From Acidobacteria bacterium 13_1_20CM_3_53_8 (GTDB taxonomy: Bacteria; Acidobacteriota; Blastocatellia; Pyrinomonadales; Pyrinomonadaceae): a DNA stretch of 64,000 nt. Shown here piece after piece: positions 25,357 through 34,589 of this stretch. The notes under the pieces are model-generated. The model did no database searches and had not been told where the DNA came from. It saw only the letters and a program-made list of their open reading frames with translations. Position numbers and translations under genes: made by a program. The DNA lies in contig MNJR01000023.1 of NCBI GenBank assembly GCA_001920415.1, positions 1 to 64,000 of the forward strand. The letters run 5' to 3'. Numbering within the stretch: position 1 is the first letter of the stretch; every line of letters starts with the position of its first letter.

Positions 25357-26625
25357 TCAAGCTGTACAGGCTCGCACCCACGCCGCCACCTGCATCCCAG
25401 CCTGCACAGGATTCAATCCAATCTCCGATTCTCGCCATGCCTCAATCGTCTGCATATCCAGGCTCACAGTCGAACGAAACGGACGATTAAGGTCTCGCAA
25501 AAACTCCGCAGCAGCCGCGCTGTCATTCATCGCAGGCCCACCGACAAAGCTGAATCCCGTCAAACTGACAATCTGGCTCACACGCGATTTCTTATTCTTC
25601 TTCCCCTCTTTCCCTCTTCCCCTCTTCCCCTTTTCACCCTTCCCTTCATCGTTCTCAACGAAAAACTTCTCACACGCCTCGCGGTTGTCCATCAAGGTAG
25701 AAAGCGCAGGGAGAACCTGCAACCCTTCATCTTCAATCGCTCGAATCAAACCGTCGTAAGCTTTGCGCGTATTGCTCACAACCTGCGGGCGCATCAGCAG
25801 TAGCCCTATTGTCTTTTCGGGATCAAGCCGACGTTTACAACGCCGCTCGTACCACTTCCTGTACTTTTCAAACTTTCCGAAAAGTCCCGGCGCATCAGGG
25901 TGATAAATTCCTACCGACGGCATAGCTTCCGGCTGCGGCAACTTTATTTTCAATCCTCTAACACGCTCATCTGCCGCATAATTCTTAATAGCGCAGAGCA
26001 GCATAGAGCGTATGTTCGCAGGCGTTGGCTGTAGAAAATAGCAGAAGATGTAAAGGTAATTTTTGAAGTCGCGCAATCGTCCCGCAGAAGGCACAAGACG
26101 AAGAAGCGAAGGCAGTCGTTCGGCAAGCCTCAAGTATTGCGCGTGATTCCCTCTCTTCTTCTCACGTCGCGCGCGCACCTGCTCGCCCATCCAAGAGGCC
26201 ACACGACCAACGAGTCGCCTTGCACGCTGAGCGCCCGTCTTCGATTCATCTCTTCCAGCGCGCTCTTCATCATTCGATTTGGCAGCGCCGAACAGTTTTG
26301 AAAAATCGAGTTGCCCCATGCGCGTGCGTCGCATAAGGTCCGGCATACAATTAATCACCACGACCGCACGATTGCGCCCGAAGGACTTTTCCAGACATGA
26401 GAGCAGCCGCGTGGCGTTCTCGCCATCCATCACGTGAATGACGAAAACAACATCCGCCTCGCTCAAATCGCGCTCCACCTCGCGCCACTCATCTTCATTC
26501 AACGACGCGCCGAAATTGTAAGCCGCCAGACGAAGACCTAACTTGTACTCACGATTAATCTCCCGCTCCGCCTGCTTGAGCGGCGCTAGAAGACTTGAGC
26601 CGACGTAAAGGACTGTAGCGTTCAA
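25357..26625 (-). CDS. BchH-type chelatase, N-terminal part (frameshift at its end)
   Basis: 422 codons, TTG start. The first 130 residues match the DUF3479 domain that marks BchH/ChlH rather than CobN (VFVIHVMDGENATRLLSCLEK, VVINCMPDLMRRTRMGQLDFSKLFG). Later blocks are also typical: MLLCAIKNYA, YHPDAPGLFGKFEKYRKWY, IGLLLMRPQVVSNTRKAYDGLIRAIEDEGLQVLPALS and SLTGFSFVGGPA. The frame then ends abruptly at AAWVRACTA while the family continues in the next frame, so one base appears gained or lost near 25377. Probably one gene with the ORF at 24462, giving about 720 residues, or the N-terminal 55-60 percent of BchH. Confidence 0.85.
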   Translation of the reverse strand: MNATVLYVGSSLLAPLKQAEREINREYKLGLRLAAYNFGASLNEDEWREVERDLSEADVVFVIHVMDGENATRLLSCLEKSFGRNRAVVVINCMPDLMRRTRMGQLDFSKLFGAAKSNDEERAGRDESKTGAQRARRLVGRVASWMGEQVRARREKKRGNHAQYLRLAERLPSLLRLVPSAGRLRDFKNYLYIFCYFLQPTPANIRSMLLCAIKNYAADERVRGLKIKLPQPEAMPSVGIYHPDAPGLFGKFEKYRKWYERRCKRRLDPEKTIGLLLMRPQVVSNTRKAYDGLIRAIEDEGLQVLPALSTLMDNREACEKFFVENDEGKGEKGKRGRGKEGKKNKKSRVSQIVSLTGFSFVGGPAMNDSAAAAEFLRDLNRPFRSTVSLDMQTIEAWRESEIGLNPVQAGMQVAAWVRACTA

Positions 26626-26650
26626 GCAATTACCCCGATAGAAGAAAGCA

Positions 26651-26735
26651 GATTATCTACGAAACGACACGAAGCGACACGAAGGGAAACAGTTTCTTGA
26701 TTCGTGTTGCTTCGTGTGATTTCGTGGATAATTAT
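26651..26735. repeat. CACGAAG inverted repeat, copy G2
   Basis: Left arm TTATCTACGAAACGACACGA with 10-base units; right arm TTCGTGTTGCTTCGTGTGAT followed by TTCGTGGATAA. It lies exactly between the C-terminal and N-terminal halves of the split BchH-type gene, and its right end touches the C-half stop codon at 26732. Confidence 0.8.
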
Positions 26736-28501
26736 ATTATGCCTTCTAGTTGATCTTCGAGACTAGAGAAAATCTCCCCTAACCTTTCAAGCATATGTGT
26801 ATCGGCTTTCCAGAATCCGCGCCCTTCTGCTTCAAGAAGACGACTGACGAGCGAATGAACTGAATGCGGATTCAAATTGCTCAGTCGTTCAAGCATCTTT
26901 TCGTCCAGCAGGAAAGTTTCTGCGACTTCCGTGTAAACCCAATCGTCAACGGCGTCCGTGGTGGCGCTCCAGCCGAAGGTGTTGGTGACGTGGCTTTCAA
27001 TCTCGGCCACGCCTCGGAAGCCGTGAGCGAGCATTCCTTCGTACCATTTCGGATTAAGAGTTTTCGTGCGCGTCTCTAATCGCACAGTCTCTTCTAGCGA
27101 ACGCACCTTTGTTTCGCGCGACAGTGAGTCGGACAGGTAGATTGCGGGTTTAGAATTCGCGCGCTTCTCCACAGCTTTCGCCACTCCGCCCAGATACTCG
27201 AAATAGTGATCTACGTCCGTTATGCCAATCTCGAATGAATCAATGTTCTGGTGCGCGGCCTCCACGCGGGACAGCGCGCGTTCCATCGCAGAACGAGCCT
27301 CGCGCCCTTCAATCATGCGCCCAGAGGGGTCACGCCCGTAGGCGAAACATTTTCTGGTTACGAACAGGTCGCCAAGTGTTTCGCCGCTATCCCACTGGGA
27401 ATCCATGACCATGAAGTTGACGTTCGTGCCGTAGTTGCCGGGAGCGTTCGAGAAGAGACGCAGCGCTGCTTCGTCGAATGAAAAGTTCTCTTCTTCGACC
27501 TGTCTAAGAACATTCTTTCTCAAAAAATTCATCTCAGGCGGCTCGTCCAGCGAAGCGACCAATCGCACGGCCTTGTCCAGCAAGTTCATCGTCGCACCGA
27601 ACAGGTCTCGGAAAATCCCCGAAAGAGTCATCACCACGTCTATGCGCGGGCGCTTCAATATTTCGAGCGGAATCGGCTCGACTTCGGTCGCACGATTCAA
27701 TTGGTCGCGCACAGGTCTGACTCCAAGAAGCCAGAGCGCCTGTGCTACGCCCTCGCCCTGAGTCTTGATGTTGTCTAAGCCCCATAGCACCAGCGCCATT
27801 GCGCGCGGATAACTTCCCTTTTCTGCCAGGTGTCTTTCAAGTAGGTGCTTGACCACATGCTCGGCTCTGGTGAAAGCAATCTCGGAAGGAATCATGTAAG
27901 GATTGACGGCGTGAGTATTTCGCCCCGTAGGAAGTATGTCTGGATTCTGAACGATGTCTGCGCCGGGGCCTGGCTCTATGTATTCGCCACGCAACGCGCG
28001 TGCGAGCGCTTCAAGTTCGCCGTTCGTCTTCAACTGCTGCGAAATATTTTCGAGCAGAGCGAACATTAGCCGTGAATCCTGCGCGCGGACATGCGCACTA
28101 TCTTCTAAATAAGCTATTGCCGCATCAATTCCGCTTTCGAGAAAAAGCGAGATGGATTTGCGTACGATAGATTCAACGCGCTCGCGTGATTTCAATGCTT
28201 CGCCATTATTGAAAGAAGCGGCGAGCAAGGATTGATAATCCCCAAGGCCAAAGCCTTCGGAAACGAGATCGGTCAACGCGCGCGCTCCCTTCTCTTCACG
28301 GTCGAACGAAGCGACCATGCGAAGCATGTCTGCCTGCGAGCGCTCACCAGCCACGCGACCGAAGACGTGAAGCCCCGTTGGAATCAATCGCTCTTCAATC
28401 TCAACAAGCTGTTCGTAGAGCTTGAGCACGCGCCGTTCGCGCTTGTCCGAAGAAGATGCTGAGCTTGATTTTGTCTCTGTTTTCTTCAAAAGCTTTCCCA
28501 T
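26732..28501 (-). CDS. BchH-type chelatase, C-terminal half as a separate gene
   Basis: 589 residues with its own ATG. It opens with a hydrophilic lysine/serine leader and then KLYEQLVEIEERLIPTGLHVFG, the point where the second half of BchH/CobN begins. Landmarks: LPTGRNTHAVNPYMIPS, PRAMALVLWGLDNIKTQGEG, RPRIDVVMTLSGIFRDLF, SNAPGNYGTNVNF and FGWSATTDAVDDWVYTEVAETFLLD, close to the normal C-terminus. All expected blocks to the end are present. It precedes the N-terminal part in the operon, reversed from the family order. The halves could associate to form the porphyrin-binding subunit that works with the adjacent BchID. Confidence 0.88.
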   Translation of the reverse strand: MGKLLKKTETKSSSASSSDKRERRVLKLYEQLVEIEERLIPTGLHVFGRVAGERSQADMLRMVASFDREEKGARALTDLVSEGFGLGDYQSLLAASFNNGEALKSRERVESIVRKSISLFLESGIDAAIAYLEDSAHVRAQDSRLMFALLENISQQLKTNGELEALARALRGEYIEPGPGADIVQNPDILPTGRNTHAVNPYMIPSEIAFTRAEHVVKHLLERHLAEKGSYPRAMALVLWGLDNIKTQGEGVAQALWLLGVRPVRDQLNRATEVEPIPLEILKRPRIDVVMTLSGIFRDLFGATMNLLDKAVRLVASLDEPPEMNFLRKNVLRQVEEENFSFDEAALRLFSNAPGNYGTNVNFMVMDSQWDSGETLGDLFVTRKCFAYGRDPSGRMIEGREARSAMERALSRVEAAHQNIDSFEIGITDVDHYFEYLGGVAKAVEKRANSKPAIYLSDSLSRETKVRSLEETVRLETRTKTLNPKWYEGMLAHGFRGVAEIESHVTNTFGWSATTDAVDDWVYTEVAETFLLDEKMLERLSNLNPHSVHSLVSRLLEAEGRGFWKADTHMLERLGEIFSSLEDQLEGII

Positions 28502-28520
28502 CTAGTTGAAGCGCAATTAA

Positions 28521-28666
28521 GAGTTTTAGGAGTTAAGCAGTTGAACGAACAAGTCAGTACCGCCTGCGGTAGCGGGCGGGTATGATGCCGCACAAGACCC
28601 GCCCGCTACCGCAGGCGGTACTGACTTTTTCTGCGCTCTCCTCTCAACTGCGTAACTCCTAAGTTT
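28521..28666. repeat. CAGTACCGCCTGCGGTAG inverted repeat, copy F1 with outer arms
   Basis: The inner palindrome at 28551-28627 has arms GTCAGTACCGCCTGCGGTAG and complement. Outer arms GTTTTAGGAGTTAAGCAGTT (from 28523) pair with AACTGCGTAACTCCTAAG (to 28663). The element overlaps the 3' end of bchID: its last residues SQYRLR and its TAG stop are repeat sequence. Confidence 0.85.
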
Positions 28667-30786
28667 ATTCGCGGAAACGATTGTTCACCGCTTGAAATCG
28701 CGGAAGGGAGTTGAATGTATTTGGCCTGAAGTTTTTCCGCAAGATTCTCAGCCTCATGATTCTTAACGAGCTTGCTGTTCGTATCTACAAGTACGACTGA
28801 TACTCCCGCTTTGCGCAATGCGCAGCCGAGTTCAACTATCTCTTCGTCAATCCGCACACTTCGCTCATCTCTTGAGGTCACATGCGCGCCGCGCATCGGA
28901 ACATTCGCGCGGCCGTCTGTGAAGAGAAGAAGTACGATCTTCTGCGCGCAACGTTGAGACGCGCGGCTGGCAATTTGGAGCGATGCATGGAGTCCTGCTG
29001 AGAGCGGGGTTGCGCCACCAACGGGAAGCGAGTCTAGTACGTTGCGCGCGCGCGTGATGCTCTGGCTTGGGCCAAGCAGAACGTCAGCCCCTTCGCCTCG
29101 AAAGCTTACGATTGCAACGCGGTCGCGCGCGACGTACGATTTTTTCAGGAGCTTAAGAAGCGCGCCCTTCGCCTGTCGAATTCGATTCAAAGCCATGCTG
29201 CCCGATGCGTCCAATGCGAAGATGAAGAGCGTTCCCACTTTCCGCCGGAACTGTTTGTAACGCAGCGCACTCAAGGGAACGAGCAATAATCGTTTGTCTT
29301 CATCAGGCATGTGAAAAGTTGTTTCCGTAATCGTAGCGGCAAATGCTCGCGCAGTCGCGTCTAGCGCAAGGCGGGCGTGAACAGGTTTGCGCGATATGGC
29401 TCGCGCGTAACGCCCGCCGCGCCGGTCGTCAACGCTTTGTCTGGCTTGCGCAGGTCGTCTGCTCTTTCTCCCTAAACTCTGTTTTCGCTGCGCCAAAGAA
29501 TTTTTTTCTAAAATTGTTTCTTGAAATTCTCCGCTGAACTCTTCGATTGGAGCGCTCTGCTCTTTTCCATTGCTCGCAGCATCTTTCGATTCTCTATTTC
29601 TGCTGGAACTTTTCACACTATTTTCTACATCACCAGATGATTCATTTCGCTCTCGAAGCGATCTCTTATTTTCCACTCGCTCTCGCTCGCCCATCTCATT
29701 TCGTTCAGAATCTTGATGAAAAACTCGCTCAAGCTCATTTTCTATGCGCGCACTGCCTCCGCCTGAGCGCTCCATTGGGTCGCGGCGCAGGCGGTGACGA
29801 AGCGACATAGCGGCAACTCTCTGTACATCATTGGCCGTGACCTCTCGTCTTCCTTCAAAAGCAGCCAGCGCGCGTGCTGCGCGAGCAATCGTAATTTCGC
29901 CGCGATGTCCATGAACGCCAAGCCTCTGGCAAAGCTCCGCAATCTTGCGCAGGATTTTTGATGAAATAGTTATTTTCGGAAAATTGTTTCGCGCTCGTGT
30001 GATTCGCCTGCGAAGGCTCTCCTGCTCTTTCCCAAAAGTTTCCCGAAGACGCTCTGAATCGCGCTCGAACTCTTCCATCAACTCTACTACGCGCACGCGC
30101 TCGCCAACATCTTCGAGCGTTGTTACTTCAACGCACAGGCCGAAGCGATCTTGAAGCTGCGGGCGAAGCTCTCCTTCTTCTGGATTGCCGGAGCCAACTA
30201 GAACGAAACGCGCGGGGTGCTTTATGGAAATTCCTTCACGTTCGACCACGTTGCGACCGGTCACAGAGACATCTAGTAGAAGATCAACCAGATGGTCTTC
30301 AAGAAGATTTACTTCGTCAATGTAGAGAAATCCGCGATTGGCGCGAGCGAGCAATCCAAGCTCGAACGCTTTGACGCCTGCTGTGAGCGCGCGTTCTATG
30401 TTGATGCTGCCAGTTACGCGGTCTTCCGTAGCGCCCAGAGGCATGTCAACTACGGGCACAACGACACGCACGCGCGTCAATTTTCCTTCTTTACGGAGAC
30501 GCGAATCGCAATCGGCGCAATGCTCTGCCTCTTCATCTGGATCGCAGTTGAATGGGCAACCGCGCACAACCCAAACGGGCGGCAAAAGGTCTGCGAGCGC
30601 ACGAACGGCTGTAGACTTCCCGGTGCCGCGATGACCCATGACGAGCACGCCTCCAATGGAAGGCGCTATGACGCTCAAGATGAGCGCGAGCTTCATCTCC
30701 TCCTGCCCAACGATTGCGGCGAAGGGAAAGGGCGCGCTCCTGTGTCGCTCCGATCTTTTTGCTGTGCGCGCTTGAGGACGATTCAT
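28606..30786 (-). CDS. Fused BchI-BchD-type AAA/VWA subunit of a metal chelatase
   Basis: 726 residues. Residues about 25-340 are a complete BchI-like AAA+ ATPase: Walker [10 protein letters not shown] at about 51-59, the [17 protein letters not shown] cysteine cluster, Walker [15 protein letters not shown] and sensor [20 protein letters not shown] charged Ser/Glu/Arg linker of about 110 residues follows. Then comes a BchD-like VWA domain with the metal site DASGSM at about 526, GGATPLSAG and [11 protein letters not shown]. It would drive Mg2+ or Co2+ insertion by the BchH-type subunit encoded next. The last 20 codons lie in repeat F1, so the native C-terminus may be changed. Confidence 0.9.
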   Translation of the reverse strand: MNRPQARTAKRSERHRSAPFPFAAIVGQEEMKLALILSVIAPSIGGVLVMGHRGTGKSTAVRALADLLPPVWVVRGCPFNCDPDEEAEHCADCDSRLRKEGKLTRVRVVVPVVDMPLGATEDRVTGSINIERALTAGVKAFELGLLARANRGFLYIDEVNLLEDHLVDLLLDVSVTGRNVVEREGISIKHPARFVLVGSGNPEEGELRPQLQDRFGLCVEVTTLEDVGERVRVVELMEEFERDSERLRETFGKEQESLRRRITRARNNFPKITISSKILRKIAELCQRLGVHGHRGEITIARAARALAAFEGRREVTANDVQRVAAMSLRHRLRRDPMERSGGGSARIENELERVFHQDSERNEMGERERVENKRSLRERNESSGDVENSVKSSSRNRESKDAASNGKEQSAPIEEFSGEFQETILEKNSLAQRKQSLGRKSRRPAQARQSVDDRRGGRYARAISRKPVHARLALDATARAFAATITETTFHMPDEDKRLLLVPLSALRYKQFRRKVGTLFIFALDASGSMALNRIRQAKGALLKLLKKSYVARDRVAIVSFRGEGADVLLGPSQSITRARNVLDSLPVGGATPLSAGLHASLQIASRASQRCAQKIVLLLFTDGRANVPMRGAHVTSRDERSVRIDEEIVELGCALRKAGVSVVLVDTNSKLVKNHEAENLAEKLQAKYIQLPSAISSGEQSFPRINLGVTQLRGERRKSQYRLR

Positions 30787-31358
30787 CAATTGGGTTTTCG
30801 ACTATAATTTTTCAGGAAATGTTTTTTAGCGTGTTTGACGGACTGCCTTTTCTTGACAGACCTTTTTAACCGAAAAGCGTAAGCTTCGGCAAGGAGGGAA
30901 AGAAGGGATGAGGGATGTGAACTCATTGTACGCGGCCAGAGGTCTTAAGCCGTCTTTAGACGGCGACAGCATAAAGCCCGGTGCGTAAGCGCCGGGATTA
31001 GAGTCGAACAAAATATTGATAGAGCTATCGAAGATAGCGACAGCCTATTGATTGTTCAGGGCTGTCGCCCGTTGTCACGGGCTTGCGCTTTTATTCGGCG
31101 GTCTTTCCCGGCGCTTACGCACCGGGCTTTATGCTGTCGCCCGCTCGCGCGGGCTGAAATCTAATTATCGCACAAAGTGAATTAGCGATTATTCTTTCCG
31201 CCTTACGCCTTCGTAATTCCTCCTTGCTTTTCAAACTTGGGCATCTCGTTTATCATTGACGCTATCTAACGTGGTGCTTGAGGCTTTTTCGAGGGAGCCA
31301 GAAAGTTTTAGCTTGTTGGTCGCTCGATGTTTTTTCATCCTCTATTTTCCGAAACCAA
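30787..31358. other. Intergenic region between divergent bchID and resB genes
   Basis: 572 bases. It holds a GGGATGAGGGATG word near 30905 (related to the K family) and modular element E3 at 30940-31161. The remaining 190 bases are A/T-rich and show no convincing promoter or gene. Confidence 0.6.
30940..31161. repeat. Modular hairpin element, copy E3
   Basis: Modules: AAGCCGTCTTTAGACGGCGA with CAG, AAAGCCCGGTGCGTAAGCGC with CGGG, GAGCTATCGAAGATAGCGAC with AGCC, then the mirrored series ending GTCGCCCGCTCGCGCGGGC. First and third modules differ from E2, while the central GGTGCGTAAGCGCC module is the same. Confidence 0.88.
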
Positions 31359-32882
31359 ATGTCCGCAGTAGAAGAGACCAATCAAAATAGAACCCTGCTA
31401 GCCGCCGTCGCAAAGAGTAGGGCTTCTTCGTTTTCTTTCGTCATCAACGGCGCGCTCAAGCTGTTAAGCTCAGTGCGATTCGGCATAGTCCTGCTCGTCT
31501 TGCTCGTCACGGCATGCATGATAGGCATGCTCATCGTGCAGCAATCGGTTGACGGCTTCGACAAATATTTCGCAGACCTTATGCCTTCTGAGAAATTTCT
31601 CTACGGCGGTCTGGGCTTTTTTGACATATATCATTCGTGGTACTTCAACACGCTTCTGCTTGTGCTCTCGCTCAACATAGTGCTTGCTTCGATTGACCAC
31701 TTTCCGGGCGCGTGGAAATACATCACGAAGAAGAAGCTTGAGGCATCGCGCCCGTACATCTTGAAACAGAAGCCGCACGCGGAGGCAAGAGTCGAAGACA
31801 AAAGTTTGAAGCAGGTGACGGAGCGTTTGAGCGCAGAGGCGCGCAAGTTAGGATTCAAGCCGACCGTCACGGAAAAAGGTGGCCGCACATATTTCTTTGC
31901 AGAGCGAGGCGCGTGGAATCGTTTGGGAGCTTACGCGGTTCACGTAGCGCTTTTAACAATCTTCCTGGGCGGCTTTTTCACAATGCAGCTAGGGCGCACA
32001 GGCCAGATGCAGTTGATGCCCGGCATGAGTTCGTCCGAGATGAGACAACTCAGTTATTATCTGGACACGGTCACGCCCGTCTCCGTACAGCTTCCGTTTA
32101 AAGTCTATTGCACGGACATTCAGCAGAAGCTGATTCGAACGGACGGTTCGATTGATGCTAGCAACACGCTAGACTGGCTCACTCGCATAGTCATCACGGA
32201 CGAGACGGGCGAGCACGAGGGATTGGTTCACATGAATGCGCCGCTGGATTATCGCGGCTACAGATTTTTTCAGGCGAGCTTTGACCCGCAAGGCTCTGCG
32301 CGCAATGTCACGCTGAAACTCACGCCGCAAGCGGGCGGCGAGCCTTTCACCATTAACGTTGCACGCGACGGCACGCAAACTCTTGCGGACGGGACGAAGA
32401 TTGAGTTTCTTAATTTCTTCTCCGATTTCACATTGAACGGCAATCGCCCTGACAACAATTCTAATGATTATGTAAAGCCCGCCGTTCAATTGAAAGTTAC
32501 AACGCCTACGGGCGAGCAGAAAGCCGTTTACGCTTTTCAAATGGAATTGCCGGACGGAGCGCCTGTGGGAGCGCCGTTCGGAGGTTACAAATACAGGCTT
32601 CTGGATTTCGAGCGTGTGCCGCTCGCGCACGTACTCTCGATTCAGCACGATCCGGGCAAGCGTGTTGTCTATACGGGATTCTTCCTTCTACCGCTTATGC
32701 TCTGCTCAGTCTTCTTCTTCTCGCACCAGAGAGTGTGGGCTTTGATAGAAGAGAAAGAGCAGGGCAGCATTCAAGTAACGCTCGGCGGCAACACCAATCG
32801 CAACAGGCTAGCCTTTGAAGATCGTTTCAAAAAGCTGGCAAGCACCGTTTCGGGCGAGATTAAAGAGGTGAAGCAATCATGA
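31359..32882 (+). CDS. resB: ResB-type cytochrome c biogenesis protein
   Basis: 507 residues from ATG 31359; an upstream TTG frame adds 27 unlikely residues. It has three membrane helices near the N-terminus (VRFGIVLLVLLVTACMIGM, WYFNTLLLVLSLNIVLASID, GAYAVHVALLTIFLGGFFT), a large outer domain and one C-terminal helix, the ResB/Ccs1 layout. Conserved features include SVRFGIVLL at helix 1 and a DYRGYRFFQASF block. With CcsA it carries heme to apocytochrome c (System II) outside the membrane, which the octaheme cytochrome of this window requires. Four-base overlap (ATGA) with the next gene. Confidence 0.92.
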   Translation: MSAVEETNQNRTLLAAVAKSRASSFSFVINGALKLLSSVRFGIVLLVLLVTACMIGMLIVQQSVDGFDKYFADLMPSEKFLYGGLGFFDIYHSWYFNTLLLVLSLNIVLASIDHFPGAWKYITKKKLEASRPYILKQKPHAEARVEDKSLKQVTERLSAEARKLGFKPTVTEKGGRTYFFAERGAWNRLGAYAVHVALLTIFLGGFFTMQLGRTGQMQLMPGMSSSEMRQLSYYLDTVTPVSVQLPFKVYCTDIQQKLIRTDGSIDASNTLDWLTRIVITDETGEHEGLVHMNAPLDYRGYRFFQASFDPQGSARNVTLKLTPQAGGEPFTINVARDGTQTLADGTKIEFLNFFSDFTLNGNRPDNNSNDYVKPAVQLKVTTPTGEQKAVYAFQMELPDGAPVGAPFGGYKYRLLDFERVPLAHVLSIQHDPGKRVVYTGFFLLPLMLCSVFFFSHQRVWALIEEKEQGSIQVTLGGNTNRNRLAFEDRFKKLASTVSGEIKEVKQS

Positions 32883-34480
32883 GTGAAGTCGTAAACGAAA
32901 CAACATTCGCAGAAGCGACGGAATTTAATCTGACGACACAATTGCGTTCATATGCGCCTGCCATCTTGGCCGTCGCTGGCGCTTTGCTGATGATGCTGTT
33001 GCGAATCAAGCTCGGCGGCGCTGGTTTCATCTCTGACAGCGCGCTCATGCTGCTTGCGCTAGCATGCTATCTGACGGCAGCCGTCTTCCATCTGACGAAC
33101 CTTTACGCTCCGTCGAACTGGGCGCAGAGATTGGGCTTGTGGCTGGCAACCTCGGGCGTCTTCTTCAATCTGTCTAGCTGGTTGGTGCGTTGGGTGAACG
33201 CGCGCGATCACGAACTGGCCGTACTGCTCAGAAATCCCGGCGCTGAAATCCCTTGGTTCTTCCGCTACATTCCGTTTGCGAATCTCTATGATTTAAGTCT
33301 AGCGTTCGCATTCGGCGCTGGCATCACTACGTTGCTCATTGCTCACCGCAAGAGTTTCAGATTCTTAGGTGCGCTCTCGTTGCCGTTAGCCTCTTTGATT
33401 CTGGTGCTCGCGCGATTCATCGGCGCGGATTTCATCAACTTGCCGCCCGTTCTAGATTCCTACTGGCGACCAATTCACGTAGGCATAGCCTCGCTCTCTT
33501 ACGGCGTTGCGCTCGTCTGTTTCGCAATCGCGGTCGTCTATCTTTTGAAAGATAAGACGAAGCCTGAAGCGATGGCTATTTGGACCAGCATCTTCTCGCT
33601 CGCAGTTTTCGCTACCGTCAGCCAGTTCTCTGTTTTAACTTCGGGCGTATATCGCGCTTCGACAATTTTGATAGGCGGCGAACGGCACACGCCGCTTGCG
33701 CTTCGCGTTGACATCCCGTATGTCGGCGCAATCCTGCTCGTCACTTCCCTGCTTTTAGTCGGAGTCATAGTCACATTCGGAATTTACCTTGCGAAAGGCG
33801 ACGAGAAGATGCGCGTGTACGGCCACTGGCTATTGAAACTTTCTCTTGTAGCTCAGGCCATAGGCGTTGCTACGCTCGTCTCTCAGATTAAATCTCTGAC
33901 GAATCTGACAACGCGTATTGACCAGGGTCAGTATCTTCTGTTCGGCAAGTGGATGGCCGAGCAGCAAGGCTTGAAGCCGAACCAGATTGCGCAGATAGGC
34001 ACGGATCGTCTGGCGCAGGAGGCAGTCAATTTCGTGCAGACAAAGGGGTCGCAGCTTGCGCTCAGTCTCAATGCCAATCCTGTGGAGCTTGCCGCATTGA
34101 TAACGGCGCTGACGGCAACCTTCTTCGTGATTCTTTTTAGCTTCCGAACAGAGAAGCTGCGTGACGTTCTGCCGCCGCTGGAGAAACTGGATTCGCTCAT
34201 GTACAAGACTGCGGGTGTGACATTCGCGCTTCTAGCAATGCTTCTTATTACAGGCGCTATCTGGGCTAACGAAAGTTGGGGCGCTTACTGGAGTTGGGAT
34301 TCAAAAGAAGTGGGAGCGCTCGTTGCATGGCTTACCTATGCAGCTTACCTGCACACTAGAATTGCGCGCGGATGGACTGGAAGACGCTCTGCATATTTTG
34401 CGATTGCCGGATTCCTTCTGATTATCTTTACTTACCTAGGCGTCAGTTACTTGCTGCCGGGATTACATTCTTACGCATAA
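32879..34480 (+). CDS. ccsA: CcsA/ResC-type heme-handling cytochrome c synthase subunit
   Basis: 533 residues, about 12-13 membrane helices. The tryptophan-rich heme-presenting WWD motif is WGAYWSWDSKEVGALVAWL near the C-terminus, and flanking histidine-bearing loops (PIHVGIASLSYGVALV and YLHTRIARGW) fit the family. Together with ResB it attaches heme to CxxCH motifs. Starts inside the resB stop (ATGA overlap). Length is somewhat above a bare CcsA because of additional N-terminal helices and a 90-residue loop (LTTRIDQGQYLLFGKWMAE) before the last helices. Confidence 0.93.
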   Translation: MSEVVNETTFAEATEFNLTTQLRSYAPAILAVAGALLMMLLRIKLGGAGFISDSALMLLALACYLTAAVFHLTNLYAPSNWAQRLGLWLATSGVFFNLSSWLVRWVNARDHELAVLLRNPGAEIPWFFRYIPFANLYDLSLAFAFGAGITTLLIAHRKSFRFLGALSLPLASLILVLARFIGADFINLPPVLDSYWRPIHVGIASLSYGVALVCFAIAVVYLLKDKTKPEAMAIWTSIFSLAVFATVSQFSVLTSGVYRASTILIGGERHTPLALRVDIPYVGAILLVTSLLLVGVIVTFGIYLAKGDEKMRVYGHWLLKLSLVAQAIGVATLVSQIKSLTNLTTRIDQGQYLLFGKWMAEQQGLKPNQIAQIGTDRLAQEAVNFVQTKGSQLALSLNANPVELAALITALTATFFVILFSFRTEKLRDVLPPLEKLDSLMYKTAGVTFALLAMLLITGAIWANESWGAYWSWDSKEVGALVAWLTYAAYLHTRIARGWTGRRSAYFAIAGFLLIIFTYLGVSYLLPGLHSYA

Positions 34481-34481
34481 A

Positions 34482-34567
34482 GAGTCTGGAGTCTGGAGTC
34501 CGATGTCAAAAACAGTTCTTTGCCTTTGACTCCAGACTTCAGACTCCAGACTCCAGACTCCAGACTG
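34482..34567. repeat. Heptamer inverted repeat, GACTCCA family, copy D1
   Basis: Left arm GAGTCTG, GAGTCTG, GAGTCCG; right arm five units of GACTCCA/GACTTCA ending GACTG. It begins 2 bases after the ccsA stop and ends just before the DUF1059 gene's ribosome site. Confidence 0.85.
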
Positions 34568-34589
34568 TTTGAAATCGGAGGTTAAAATT

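Noticed and set aside
24462-28501. CobN (cobalt chelatase) instead of a BchH-type protein
   Set aside because: The N-terminal DUF3479-type domain and the ENAGLYKEL block fit BchH better. Cobalt as natural metal is still possible.
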